Source: Caccoplasma_A sp045587545
GTDB lineage: Bacteria; Bacteroidota; Bacteroidia; Bacteroidales; G3-4614
Reading direction: 5' to 3'
Length of the DNA: 64,000 nt
Assembly (NCBI GenBank): GCA_045587545.1
Contig: JAZNCN010000028.1
Span: 124,001 to 188,000 of the forward strand
The notes beneath the pieces were generated by a model that was not told the DNA's origin, ran no database searches, and saw only the letters and a list, made by a program, of their open reading frames with translations. The position numbers and the translations under genes were made by a program. Of the stretch, positions 34,190-45,200 are shown in pieces. Each line of letters starts with the position of its first letter. Positions within the stretch are counted from its first letter, which is position 1.

Positions 34190-36094
34190 ATGGAATGCTA
34201 CGAGAAATACAGGGATATGGTAAGAGCGCAGAGAGATAACTTCTTTGCTAATGCCGCTAAACGATTTTCAGAAGAGGAGATGGCCCTTATTCGTAAAGGT
34301 TTTGCCTTTGCCGAGATGGCTCATATTAATCAAAAGAGAAAGGCAGGAGACCCTTATATTACACACCCTTTGGCTGTTGCTTCAATTGTTTGTGACGAGT
34401 TAAAATTGGGTGTCAACCCTATTATTGCAGCTCTTTTACACGATGTTGTTGAGGATACAAACCATACAATTGAAGAGATTAAGGCAGGGTTTGGTAGTGA
34501 TATAGCATTCTTGGTTGATGTACTTACTAAAAAGAAAAGGGATAAGTATGAGACATCAAAACAGGTTGATAATTTTCAACAGATGTTGAACTCAATCCAT
34601 TATGATATTCGCGCCCTATTGATTAAATTGGCTGACCGCTTGCACAATATGCGTACGCTAAAATCAATGAAGCCTGAAAAACAGATTAAGATTGCCGGCG
34701 AAACCGACTACTTTTATGCTCCGCTTGCAAACAGATTAGGCTTGTACAAAATAAAATCGGAATTGGAGAATTTGAGTTTGAGATACCGCTCGCCTCACGA
34801 GTATGAAGATATTAAAAATTTGATTGACAGCTATGCTGAGGCTCATGCTTCTGCAGCAAGAAAATGGATTAAAGTCATTGACGATAAACTTAAAGAGAAC
34901 GGTATTAGCGCTCAAATTGATTGTGATAAACGTACTGTTTACTCTATATGGAGTAAAATGCAGGCTAAAAATATATCGTTTAAAGAGGTTGAGCATATAA
35001 GGGTTGTTAATATAACTTTTGATAATTGGGAAGAGATGGGATTGACCGAGAAACGTCTTGCTCTTAGAATATACTCTATTCTTACCGACCTTTATATTGA
35101 AAAACCCGGTAGCTTAAACAATTATATTGATACACCTAAAGAGAACGGATACCATAGTTTACATTGTAAACTGATGGGTAATGAAGGAAGATGGATGGAG
35201 GTACATATTCAATCAACAAGCATGCGCGAACGCTCGTATTATGGTTGCCTTGTTGAACGCGAAACAGGTGTAGAGGGTTGGATTGCAAAGTTCCGTGATA
35301 TACTTAAAGATATTTCGTTCCATGGTAAAGATAGCGGTTTTAGTATTGAAAGTGTTGTAAGAACCTTCTATAACGACGATATTGTTGTTTTCTCTCCTAA
35401 CGGAACTCCTTTTACAATGCCTAACGGTTCATCTGCTTTAGATTTTGCATACGAAATTCACTCAAATATTGGTGAGCATGCCCATTATGCCATTATTAAC
35501 GATAAACTATCTTCAATTTATACAAAGCTACAACATGGCGATAGAGTGCGTATTGGCTCTGATACTGCTTGCCACCCGAAAGAAGATTGGTTAGACCATG
35601 TAGTAAGCTACAAAGCCATTCAATATATTAAACAATATTTACGAAGAGAGAAAGCAAAAGTTGGAGACAATGGAACAGAGTATATCTTATGCCCAAATTG
35701 TGAACCTCTACCAGGTGATGAGGTTATAGGATTCAGACATAATGATAATACTATTACAATTCATAAATGTAATTGTCCTACAGCCATTTCTGTTGCTGCT
35801 CAACAGGGCGATATTATTGAAAATGTGAGCCTGCCTGCATCAAACAAAGTATATCCTGTTACAGTATTTATAAAAGCTGTTAACCGAGATGGGTTCCTTC
35901 TTGATCTGATAGTAGAAATTTCACAAAAGAACCTATTAAGTATTGAGAGTATTAAGAGTACTACTGAAGATGAAATTATTGATTGTACAATAGTTTTTTA
36001 TGTTCACTCAATTAATGAACTTAAAGATGTTGAAGAAGATATCAGAGGCATGAAAAACATTTATGAGGTAAGACATATTACTCATGCTGTTTAA
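34190..36094 (+). CDS. RelA/SpoT homologue with intact HD and divergent synthetase domain
   Basis: Protein of 634 residues that should control the alarmone (p)ppGpp. Domain order: HD hydrolase (about 20-190) with HPLAV, LLHDVVEDT and IKLADRLHNM all present; a RelA/SpoT synthetase-like domain (about 230-370); TGS (about 395-460, DIVVFSPNGTPFTMPNGSSALDFAYEIH); a Zn-like CPNC...HKCNC region (about 500-530) and an ACT-like end. In the synthetase domain the usual GRPK-x-x-YSI reads CDKRTVYSI, and the usual D-x-x-A-x-R reads VEHIRVV, so the metal-binding Asp seems missing, while EVHIQS keeps the Glu. It is shorter than the usual long Rel (about 730-750). Hydrolysis seems likely, synthesis doubtful. 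Confidence 0.85.
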   Translation: MECYEKYRDMVRAQRDNFFANAAKRFSEEEMALIRKGFAFAEMAHINQKRKAGDPYITHPLAVASIVCDELKLGVNPIIAALLHDVVEDTNHTIEEIKAGFGSDIAFLVDVLTKKKRDKYETSKQVDNFQQMLNSIHYDIRALLIKLADRLHNMRTLKSMKPEKQIKIAGETDYFYAPLANRLGLYKIKSELENLSLRYRSPHEYEDIKNLIDSYAEAHASAARKWIKVIDDKLKENGISAQIDCDKRTVYSIWSKMQAKNISFKEVEHIRVVNITFDNWEEMGLTEKRLALRIYSILTDLYIEKPGSLNNYIDTPKENGYHSLHCKLMGNEGRWMEVHIQSTSMRERSYYGCLVERETGVEGWIAKFRDILKDISFHGKDSGFSIESVVRTFYNDDIVVFSPNGTPFTMPNGSSALDFAYEIHSNIGEHAHYAIINDKLSSIYTKLQHGDRVRIGSDTACHPKEDWLDHVVSYKAIQYIKQYLRREKAKVGDNGTEYILCPNCEPLPGDEVIGFRHNDNTITIHKCNCPTAISVAAQQGDIIENVSLPASNKVYPVTVFIKAVNRDGFLLDLIVEISQKNLLSIESIKSTTEDEIIDCTIVFYVHSINELKDVEEDIRGMKNIYEVRHITHAV

Positions 36095-36472
36095 TTGATA
36101 AATTTATTTAAAACAGTCTCATATAAATTTCACATTTTTGCACAGTCTCTTAAGGTTTGTAAGATTTGATAAAATACAAGGCGTTGAGATTTAGGGCGAA
36201 AGGAGTGTACACAGGTACATGACTGAGCCCTAATATTGAAAACAACACCGTAGTTTGTCAATTATGACACATCTCCTTATATTTTGATATAAATTTTATA
36301 CGCCTAATATTCAGCACTTTACCCCCGCATCAAAAAAAAAAGAACTTTTTTTTTGAAAAAATATAAGAAATTTTTACTTTCTTCGTAAAATAAAGAGTAA
36401 TGATATTGAAATAATGATACTCTAAATCTTTATATATATCCGAGTTTTTAAGGGTTGACTAACTAAATTAAT
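36095..36472. other. 378-bp intergenic region before the fucosidase locus
   Basis: No gene seen. It contains a direct repeat ACAGTCTC (36113 and 36142), a nested three-stem element (36180-36249), an A10/T9 inverted run near 36330-36352 and AT-rich sequence leading to the GH29 gene. No convincing TAnnTTTG box was found near 36473. Confidence 0.65.
36180..36249. repeat. Nested three-stem palindromic element
   Basis: Outer GGCGTTG/CAACACC (one mismatch), middle TTAGGGC/GCCCTAA (36191-36197 with 36227-36233) and inner TGTAC-ACAG-GTACA (36206-36219) stems are stacked symmetrically. It could be a small structured RNA, a cruciform-forming site or a non-autonomous mobile element. Confidence 0.5.
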
Positions 36473-39400
36473 ATGAAAGAAAGAAGTTTTATTGTTCTGA
36501 TAATGGCAACTATTGTGTTATTATCAAATGAGATGTTTGCAGCATCGGCTCCGACTCCTTTATATCCGTTGCCAAATGCCAGACAAATGTATTATCTTCA
36601 TAACCCTCATGCCGCATTCATTCACTATGGTATGAATACATATACAAACAAGGAATGGGGTACTGGTTATGAGAGTTGTTCTACATTCAATCCTCCCAAA
36701 GAGGTTAATACCGACCAATGGGCAAGAGTTTTAAAGGAGTGCGGATTTGACCGTATTGTACTTACTGGAAAACATCATGATGGTTTCTGCTTGTGGCCAT
36801 CGAAAGCAAATACGGTAAATCCTCATACAATTGCTCAATCGCCCTATAAGAATGGACAAGGAGACTTGTATGAGCAACTTTCAGAGTCGTGTACAAAATA
36901 CGAAATTGATATGGGTGTTTATCTTTCGCCTTGGGATGCTTACGAAGAGAATGTAGGAGGTAACTACACATCTTCAAAGTATAACGATTTTTATGTTACA
37001 CAACTTAACGAGGTTTTGGGTTCTTATGGACGCTATAACGAAGAGTTAGGACGCCGAGAGTTGGTAGAGATTTGGCTGGATGGAGCAACTGGTTCAAATA
37101 ACCCTCCCGTCTATGATTTTAATCGTTTTGTTGACGTTATGAGACAACACCAACCTACTGCATATATTTGGATTGATGCGTTACGAGCATTCCAAACTTG
37201 TGTATCGGGCGACACTTGTAAAGTTGATGGTGCTTGGGCAATGAACGAGGCAGGACAAGCTCCTGACCCATGCTGGAATAAAATGGATACAAACGGATCA
37301 AACACAGATGCGTGTAAAAATAAACCAAACGGAGAATATTTCTTCCTTCTTGAGGCTGATGTATCTATCCGTAACGGTTGGTTCTATGGCGACGGTGGAG
37401 GTCTTAAATCGGCTGTTGACCTATTCAAAGAGCGTTATATGAAATCTATTGGTAGAGGTATTCCTCTAATTCTTAACGTTCCACCAGACCAAACAGGAGA
37501 ATTTACAGATGAGTACATTGCTGTACTTCAAAAATATAAAGAGTATCTCGATACTACATTCGGAACAAACCTTGTTCCTCCTTCAGCAAATGCTTCAGCA
37601 ACAGAAGTTCGCGGAAACGATGCTACTTTTGGTGCAGACAAAGTAATGGACAACAATTACGACACATATTGGACTATGAATGATGGTTCAACAACAGGAA
37701 GCGTTATTTTGGATTTTGGTGCTGATGTTCGTTTTGATATTGTTCAATTCCAAGAATATATTCCGTTGGGACAACGTGTTAGCGGATGGAAAGTTGATGT
37801 TAAAGTTAATGGTAATTGGCAAGAGTTTGCTACTGGTTCTACTATTGGTTATAAACGTATTGTTCAAGCAAAAGAGGTTCAAGCTTCTGCAGTAAGGTTA
37901 ACTATCACAGGTTCGCTTGCCGTACCACTTATTAACTCTTTATCTGTTTTCCGTGCTCACGAGGACCTAATTGAATCTGACCTTCCTCCCGTTGCTGGTG
38001 TTGACGGACAATTTGTTATGGACAAAGAGTACATTACCGCAAAAGAGACTGACGGAACTGTAAGCGTAAAAGTTAAACTTGAAGATCGTAGCGAGAAAGA
38101 GGTATCGGTTTATGTTGCAACTGTTCCTGGAACAGGTGTACAAGGTAAAGTTTATCAAGACAAAACTGCAACTCTCACCTTCCCTGCTGGTGTTAACGAG
38201 CAAGAGTTTATCGTAAATCTTATAAACAACCAAAACAATGAGGGTGGTAAAGATTTCTATATTCAAATATCTAATCCACTTGGTGGTGATGTTACAATCG
38301 GCGAGCCTTCAAGTATTAGAGTTTGGGTTGAAGATGATGAGAATCCTATGCCAGAACGAACTGTAACTATATCAAGCGAAGATAATAGTAAAGGAAGTGT
38401 TAAGATACTTGTTCCCGAGACAACCGAAACAAGTATTACCTCAAGTTTTCCTGTAATGATAGAGGCGACTCCTGCAAGCGGATATAAGTTTGTTCAATGG
38501 GAAAACGCATTAACCAATACTGTTGTTTCTACAGAAAAATGTTTTACATACGAAAGTAGTAGCACTATAAATTTAATCGCTCGTTTTGATGAAGCATATA
38601 TTGTAATGACTCATACATATACTAATAATACAGGTCAACAAAACAGGTATTTGAGCAAAGTTACCACAACAGGTACAAATACTCCTACTGTTTTTAGTAC
38701 CTCTTCAACAAACGATCTTCCTTATACTGCATTTCCAAGTGGAAGCATAGGTCAATATATTGAATCAGGTGCTTGTATTGATAAAAGAGATAATCCTATC
38801 AAAGTTGATTATGGAACAACATCTTTTAATATCACATTTTATGGATATACATCTTCAATTAATGGAAATGCCACTGAACTAAATTGGACTCAACAAGCTG
38901 TTTTCATTGATTGGGGGAAAGACGGTAGTTTTAACGAATCTGGGGATATATATTCAAAAAGTAGCGATGATATAGGAAACAGCAGTTCGGTTTGTTCTCA
39001 ATTCATTTCATCAAGCGGTTATACAAGAACAATTACTATTCCTGCAAATCAACCTGCTGGTAAATATAGAATGAGAGTTGTTTACCATGAACCAGAATCA
39101 AACAGCGATCAATGGCAAAATAGTATTATGACAACATCTGGCGAAGGTAAAATTAGAAATGGTGTTTCATATGATTTTGAGATAGAAATTGTTAGTTCCA
39201 CAGTTCCTTCAAGAACCATTACTGTATCAGCTAATCCTTCAGAGGGAGGTACTGTGTCAGGTGGAGGAACAGGCGAAGAGGCTATTGCTATTAGGGCTGT
39301 TGCCAATGAGGGTTACCAATTCCTTAACTGGACAGTAAACGGAAATATTGTTTCTTACAATGCTAACTACTCAGATTTTTCAGAGGGAAATAAAGAGTAT

Positions 39401-40672
39401 GTCGCAAATTTTAGATTAATACCAACTTATAGCGTAAGTGTTGCTGTTAATGATGTAATTATGGGTATTGCAACTCTAAATGGAGGAAACTCCGATATTC
39501 AAACATTAGAAGGAACAACCGTAACTCTTGCCGCTACTGCCAATGAGGGATATAAATTTGCAGGATGGAGATTAAACGGAAGTTTAGTCAGCAATTCAAA
39601 CCCATATGTTGCCACAATTACAACAGAGTCTGAATTTGTCGCATTGTTTGAAGAAGGTGGAGCAGAATATTTCACAAACTTCGGAAACTCTACAAGAACA
39701 GATAGAAGCCGTAACTTAAGCAGTTTCTCATTTTCTGATGGGACTAATAGTAAAACTATATCTGTAAATCAAAGTGCAAACAGCGGAGCTGCCATATACT
39801 ATGACAAAACAAGTGAGGTTGTTACCCTTGAACCTGGGAAAGCAATATCTTCAACAATTAATTGGAATGGATATTGGATGCATACTTTCATATTTGTAGA
39901 TTGGGATAAGAACGGAGAGTTTACTAAAGATTTAGCCTCAACTAACTATAAACCTACAGAAAACAGCGAGTTAATAGCTTTCTCATTCTGGAGCGGTGTA
40001 AACGGAAGTTCAAGTGATAGTCAAGGATATGACCACGCAGGAGCCTATTTAACTGGAGATAACAGAAATGTTCACTCTCTAAAAACATTTACTATTCCTG
40101 TAGGAAAGAAACCTGGTTCTTATCGTGCCCGTCTGAAAATAGACTGGAACAATGTTGATGCAAACTCTATATCATCATTAGGTGATGCTCCTTGTGTTGT
40201 TGACTTTACATTAACCATTCCTGGAACCATTACATTCTCTATTGGTATTACTGCTGGGGAAGGTGGTTCTGCTACAATAAATGGAGAGACTACTACAATT
40301 GAAGTTGCTGAGGGCGAAGAGGTAATATTGATTGCAACACCTGAAGTTGGTTACGAATTTGAAGGATGGTATGTTGGAGATACTCAAATAAGCAACGAAT
40401 CTGAATATACTACTGAGGCTACCACAAACCGAATTTATGAAGCAAGATTTGTGGTTAGTAGTGGTATGGAAAACAACACAAATACAACAGCAAAAGTATA
40501 TACTTCAAATGGTACTATTTACATTAATGGATACAATGGCACTGCAAAAATTATAAATATGGCAGGGCAAATCATTAAAGAAATCAACGTTGATAATAGT
40601 GCTCAAATAGAATTAAGTAGAGGTATATACTCTGTTATAATTGATGGAAAAACTATTAAGGTTGTAATATAG
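36473..40672 (+). CDS. Secreted multidomain alpha-L-fucosidase (GH29) with F5/8-type C, GEVED and T9SS C-terminal domain
   Basis: Exported enzyme of 1,399 residues releasing alpha-linked L-fucose. Signal peptide at 1-24 (ends FAASA). GH29 catalytic domain about 25-360, with the fucose-binding GKHHDGFCLWPS near 100 and the nucleophile D203 in EIWLDGATG. An F5/8-type-C (CBM32-like) domain follows at about 370-500, a Calx-beta-like segment at about 510-630, then GEVED domains (FIDWGKDGSFNESGD near 820 and FVDWDKNGEFTK near 1140) alternating with InlB-type repeats (NEGYKFAGW). The C-terminus (TAKIINMAGQIIKEI...RGIYSVII) looks like a type IX sorting domain, so surface or medium location is likely. 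It is first in a four-gene locus. Confidence 0.9.
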   Translation: MKERSFIVLIMATIVLLSNEMFAASAPTPLYPLPNARQMYYLHNPHAAFIHYGMNTYTNKEWGTGYESCSTFNPPKEVNTDQWARVLKECGFDRIVLTGKHHDGFCLWPSKANTVNPHTIAQSPYKNGQGDLYEQLSESCTKYEIDMGVYLSPWDAYEENVGGNYTSSKYNDFYVTQLNEVLGSYGRYNEELGRRELVEIWLDGATGSNNPPVYDFNRFVDVMRQHQPTAYIWIDALRAFQTCVSGDTCKVDGAWAMNEAGQAPDPCWNKMDTNGSNTDACKNKPNGEYFFLLEADVSIRNGWFYGDGGGLKSAVDLFKERYMKSIGRGIPLILNVPPDQTGEFTDEYIAVLQKYKEYLDTTFGTNLVPPSANASATEVRGNDATFGADKVMDNNYDTYWTMNDGSTTGSVILDFGADVRFDIVQFQEYIPLGQRVSGWKVDVKVNGNWQEFATGSTIGYKRIVQAKEVQASAVRLTITGSLAVPLINSLSVFRAHEDLIESDLPPVAGVDGQFVMDKEYITAKETDGTVSVKVKLEDRSEKEVSVYVATVPGTGVQGKVYQDKTATLTFPAGVNEQEFIVNLINNQNNEGGKDFYIQISNPLGGDVTIGEPSSIRVWVEDDENPMPERTVTISSEDNSKGSVKILVPETTETSITSSFPVMIEATPASGYKFVQWENALTNTVVSTEKCFTYESSSTINLIARFDEAYIVMTHTYTNNTGQQNRYLSKVTTTGTNTPTVFSTSSTNDLPYTAFPSGSIGQYIESGACIDKRDNPIKVDYGTTSFNITFYGYTSSINGNATELNWTQQAVFIDWGKDGSFNESGDIYSKSSDDIGNSSSVCSQFISSSGYTRTITIPANQPAGKYRMRVVYHEPESNSDQWQNSIMTTSGEGKIRNGVSYDFEIEIVSSTVPSRTITVSANPSEGGTVSGGGTGEEAIAIRAVANEGYQFLNWTVNGNIVSYNANYSDFSEGNKEYVANFRLIPTYSVSVAVNDVIMGIATLNGGNSDIQTLEGTTVTLAATANEGYKFAGWRLNGSLVSNSNPYVATITTESEFVALFEEGGAEYFTNFGNSTRTDRSRNLSSFSFSDGTNSKTISVNQSANSGAAIYYDKTSEVVTLEPGKAISSTINWNGYWMHTFIFVDWDKNGEFTKDLASTNYKPTENSELIAFSFWSGVNGSSSDSQGYDHAGAYLTGDNRNVHSLKTFTIPVGKKPGSYRARLKIDWNNVDANSISSLGDAPCVVDFTLTIPGTITFSIGITAGEGGSATINGETTTIEVAEGEEVILIATPEVGYEFEGWYVGDTQISNESEYTTEATTNRIYEARFVVSSGMENNTNTTAKVYTSNGTIYINGYNGTAKIINMAGQIIKEINVDNSAQIELSRGIYSVIIDGKTIKVVI

Positions 40673-40707
40673 ATATATAATTATACTAACATTAAAAAAA
40701 TGTAATT

Positions 40708-42186
40708 ATGAATATCAAGAGATTATTTTTACTTCTTCTTGTTGCATTTACAACAGGAAGTGCGTTTGCTCAACAGACAACGCTATGTGATATCTCTTCG
40801 GACGTAAATGAACCCTTACCAGTGTTCCCTGTTCCGACAGAGACTCAATTAAAATGGCATGACATGGAATTTTACGCCTTTATGCACTTTGGTATTAACA
40901 CCTTTACTGGTAGAGAATGGGGATATGGAGATGAAAGTATTAATACTTTCAGTCCTACTTCTGCCATAAACGTGGAACAGTGGGTAACTGAAATTAAGAA
41001 CATAGGCTGTAAGGGTATTATCCTAACATGTAAACATCACGACGGTTTCTGTACTTGGTTTACTAACACAACAAACCACTCAACTAAAAACAACACCACT
41101 ACAAACGGAAATGTAGATATACCTAAAATGCTTTCGGAAGAGTGTGCAAAACAGGGTCTAAAATTTGGAGCATATATCTCTCCTTGGGATAGAAATCATG
41201 CAGAATATGGTCGTGCTGGATATGTTGAGGCTTTCCATGAACAAATTCGTGAAATTTGTACAAACTACGGAGATATATTTGAGATGTGGTTTGATGGTGC
41301 AAATGGTGGAGACGGATACTATGGAGGTGCAAGAGAGAGTCGCAGTATAGATGCTGCTACATATTACGACTTTCCTAACGCTTTTAAAATGATTAAAGAT
41401 CTTCAACCCGATTGTGCTATATGGGGTTGGGATCAAGACTGCCACTGGATTGGAAATGAAGAAGGTTGGGCTGGTGAAACCTCTTGGAGTTTATATGATA
41501 ACGGATATAATGGCGATGGTAGTGGTAATGAATATGGAGAAGAAAACGGATGGCGTTGGCTACCTGGTGAGGCTGATGCTAAAAATGGACCTGGCTGGTT
41601 CTGGACATTCTCTGATAGTCAGTTAAAGTCTGCTCAAGAGTTATTTACTATATATATGAACTCAGTTGGTAGAAATGCAAACCTTATTCTTAACTTCCCT
41701 CCTAATAAAACAGGTAGCTTATCGGCGACTACTGTAACAAGAATGAGAGAGTTTAAGGCTCTTCTTGATGCTGCTTTTGGCACTGACCTTGCTTTAAATA
41801 AAACCGCTACAGCATCAGCAGAAAGAAGTAGTTCTGTTTCTGGTAAATTTGCGGCTTCTAATGTTACCGACAACAATCCTGAAACATATTGGGCTCTTGA
41901 AGATGGAGAGAAAACAGGACATATTGACATTGATCTTGGTTCATCAAAACAGGTAAAATATATTCGTTTAGGTGAATATATTAGAAAAGGTCAACGTGTA
42001 AAAGGGTTTGAAGTTTATACTTGGAATGGTTCAAGTTGGGCTAAACAATCTACAACTGAAGAGACAACTACAATAGGTCATAAGAGAATTATAACATTAT
42101 CTTCTCCTATTACTACTCAAAAAGTTAGAATTAAAATCACTGATAGTAAGGAGTGTCCTCTTATCAGCAGAATCTCAATATATTAA
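40708..42186 (+). CDS. Secreted alpha-L-fucosidase (GH29) with C-terminal F5/8-type C domain
   Basis: Enzyme of 492 residues with signal peptide (about 1-21, ends AFAQ). GH29 catalytic domain about 45-350: FMHFGINTFTGREWGYG, TCKHHDGFCTWF near 110 and nucleophile D196 in FEMWFDGANGG. An F5/8-type-C domain occupies about 355-492 (KYIRLGEYIRKGQRVKGFEV). It resembles the first half of the preceding gene, including GKHHDGF/CKHHDGF and the binding domain, so the two probably arose by duplication. It lacks the sorting domain of its neighbours and so is probably periplasmic. Gap to the previous gene 35 bp, to the next 21 bp. Confidence 0.92.
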   Translation: MNIKRLFLLLLVAFTTGSAFAQQTTLCDISSDVNEPLPVFPVPTETQLKWHDMEFYAFMHFGINTFTGREWGYGDESINTFSPTSAINVEQWVTEIKNIGCKGIILTCKHHDGFCTWFTNTTNHSTKNNTTTNGNVDIPKMLSEECAKQGLKFGAYISPWDRNHAEYGRAGYVEAFHEQIREICTNYGDIFEMWFDGANGGDGYYGGARESRSIDAATYYDFPNAFKMIKDLQPDCAIWGWDQDCHWIGNEEGWAGETSWSLYDNGYNGDGSGNEYGEENGWRWLPGEADAKNGPGWFWTFSDSQLKSAQELFTIYMNSVGRNANLILNFPPNKTGSLSATTVTRMREFKALLDAAFGTDLALNKTATASAERSSSVSGKFAASNVTDNNPETYWALEDGEKTGHIDIDLGSSKQVKYIRLGEYIRKGQRVKGFEVYTWNGSSWAKQSTTEETTTIGHKRIITLSSPITTQKVRIKITDSKECPLISRISIY

Positions 42187-42207
42187 TAACGAAACAACAT
42201 AACAAAT

Positions 42208-45200
42208 ATGAAAAAGTTTAAATATTATATAGTTGCCCTATTTATAGGGATGTTTGCCTCAGTGGCAAATGCTCAAGTAGTGTTGTCTTCGTTTGAGGAC
42301 GGTAACAGCAACGGAATCACTTTTGTTGATACTTGGGAAGATTCTCCTTTTAATGATGGTAGATGTTCAAATACCCCAATGGTTATTGATAACCCCTATT
42401 TAGATGATATGAACTCTTCAGAAAAGGTTTTACATGTAATAAGGCCCTATTATGCAGGAGACAGAAATGGTGTTGAAATTAAATTGGAAAGGCCTTTCAA
42501 TTTAACAACACAAACTCAATATATTCATATATTCATACACAAACCAGTTTCAAGTAGAATACTTCTAAGAGGGAAAAATACAGGATCAGAAGTTATGCAA
42601 TTTGAGAAACTTTCTCAATCAGAATCTCGTGCAAATGCATGGAGTGATGCTGTATTTGCTATTAAAGGAAGTAATTTAGAGATTGACCGTTTGGTTTTAT
42701 ATCCTGATTGCGAAAGTGCATTGGGTAGAATCAATGGAGATTTGGATATATATATTGATGATATTCTTATAAGCAACTCTCCAGACCCTCGCTCGGTTAC
42801 TGATTACTGCAAAGTGAATGGAACGAAAACTACATCAAGATATATATCGTCAGTTTCTACTACTGGTGCATCAATGAATATTAATGCCGAGTTTGATGGT
42901 GTTCCCGAAAATATATACACAAAATATAACTCTCAAGCAATTGTTGCTGAAGCAGGTTCTCCATTTACATTGAATATTGTTCAAAAATCTTCTTCAAGAT
43001 CAAATAAAGTTTGGGCTTTAGATGTTTATGTTGATTTCAATGCTGATAAAGAGTTTGTATCTGAAGGCGAATATTTGGGACGTTTAGAGGGAGTTACAAG
43101 CGGAAAAACTATTGTTTATACAACAGAAATTACTGTTCCTGAAGGAACAAACGTATCATCATGTGCCATAAGAATTAAAGCAAATAATCCTGATAATGCT
43201 CCGGCAGAACCTGAATATGCAAGTTGCAATGATGTTACTGACGGTATGGTTTTGAATATTCCAATGGAAATTTCGAAGTATGTTGAAAGACCTATTGTAT
43301 CAATATCGGGTAGCGATGGACAAAGCGGTTGGGGGTCAATACGTTTCAAAGGAATTGAGGGTACTGAAATTAAAGTAAATAACGGTACTAAAGTTACTGC
43401 TATGGCTACTCCTAACGATGGTTATGAGTTTGAAGGTTGGTATAGTCAAGAAACAGGCGGTATATTAAGCGAAAGTGCAGAATTTACATTCTCTGCCGAA
43501 TTCAGTATTGGACTTGTTGCTAAGTTTAAAGAGATAGCTTTCTGTACACCAACAGGAACCACTCCTGCTGCAGCATGGCTTGGAAAATTAATGATTACTC
43601 CTGAAGGGCAATCGGGATTATACTTCTTTGGAGATGCTTCAAATGAAATTGGCGAAGTAAGTTCAAATTATTACAAATATTCTGTTTTAGGCGGTGTTAA
43701 TGTTAAACGTCAAACTACATTTACATTAACAGCAACTAAGAGCTCAACGTCAGGTGGTATCATCGGTAGAAACATAGCTTTATGGGTTGATTGGAATAAT
43801 GATCACGATTTCTCTGATGATGAGTTTATATCAGGAACTTCTATTGAAAACGATACAGAGGTTATAAATGTTACTGTTCCAGAGACAGCTGTTTCGGGTA
43901 ACGTATATGGAAGATTGATAATCAGTGCAAATAGTATAACAAGCGCTGATGAGTGTTTTGATATGGGCAACGGAATTGCTTATGACCTAATGCTTACCAT
44001 AACTCCAAACGATAGCGAACGATTTACATTAAGTGCAACTCCTAACGTTGCGGGTGCTGCTACTTTCACCCTATCTCCTGCTCCGGGCGAAGATGGTAAA
44101 TATGCAGCTGGTACCAATGTGGATATTACCTGCGTTCCAGCAGAGGGTTATCAGTTTGTTCAATGGATGAAAGATGGTATTCCTTACGGTGCCACTATGA
44201 CATCAAATAATCCACTTCCTGTTACCGCACTTAATCAAGACCTTGCTTTAACAATGAAAGTTGAACCTAAATTCCCTGCATATTGTGCAGGTACTGCTCC
44301 TAATAATGGAGATGGAGACCACTACGGAATTTCTGAGGGTTATGTAATGGTAAACAGCGTTACTGCTTTTAACTTCACTAAATCTGGTTCAATAACAGAC
44401 CTTTCAGAGTCATGTATTGCAGATGTCTGCCCCGGTGATACTATAAAGATTTTTGTTTCGGGTGCTATGCATACAACTTGGGCTCAAGGTATTGCATATA
44501 TTGATTGGAATATGGACGGAACTTGGAGTACGGGAAGCGATGAAGCTTACGAGTTGTTTAATAATCCCGGCTCACAAGTTACAAATAAACAAACCAATAT
44601 TATTGTACCCGAGAGTGTTGGTACCGGCTGTTTCGGTATAAGAATCTGTTCGGGAGAGGCTCCTGCCCACAACTCATTGGGAGGAGGTCCTTGCCAAGCA
44701 AGAAAACGCGGAACATTATTTACTTTCAGAGTTAATTCAACTGCACTTCCCGCAGCAGAACCTAAACTTAATATAACTAAAGGAGGAGGCTGTACCGTTA
44801 TTATTACTGATGATAACGGTAATGAACTTGCTAATAAAGATGTTATTGAAAGTGATGCAACATTTAACATAATGATAAACGTTGATGATAACTATATCCT
44901 TGACAACGTAAAGGTAAATGGCTTTGAAATTGCTCTGGAAGAGAACGATGGTGTATATTTTGGGTCATTTACATCAAATAGCACAGGAGCAAAAGTTGTT
45001 GTATCCACAAACAAAAAAGAGTATTGCGAACCTACTGAGACATTGAGAAGAACAGATAGAACTGATGGGAGTAATGATAACAGATACTTAACAGCTGTTA
45101 CATTGAGCGGGTCGTCTTATCCCGGTTCATCTTCTATTAGCATCAGCGGTTTGTCTCAAGATCCCCATCGTGTAATTTACGAGAACCATACAGATCAAGT

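Noticed and set aside
36330..36352. A10/T9 inverted run as a terminator for the RelA/SpoT homologue
   Set aside because: It lies about 240 bp beyond the stop, the stem is made only of A-T pairs, and the nearer structured element is a better candidate for whatever ends that transcript.
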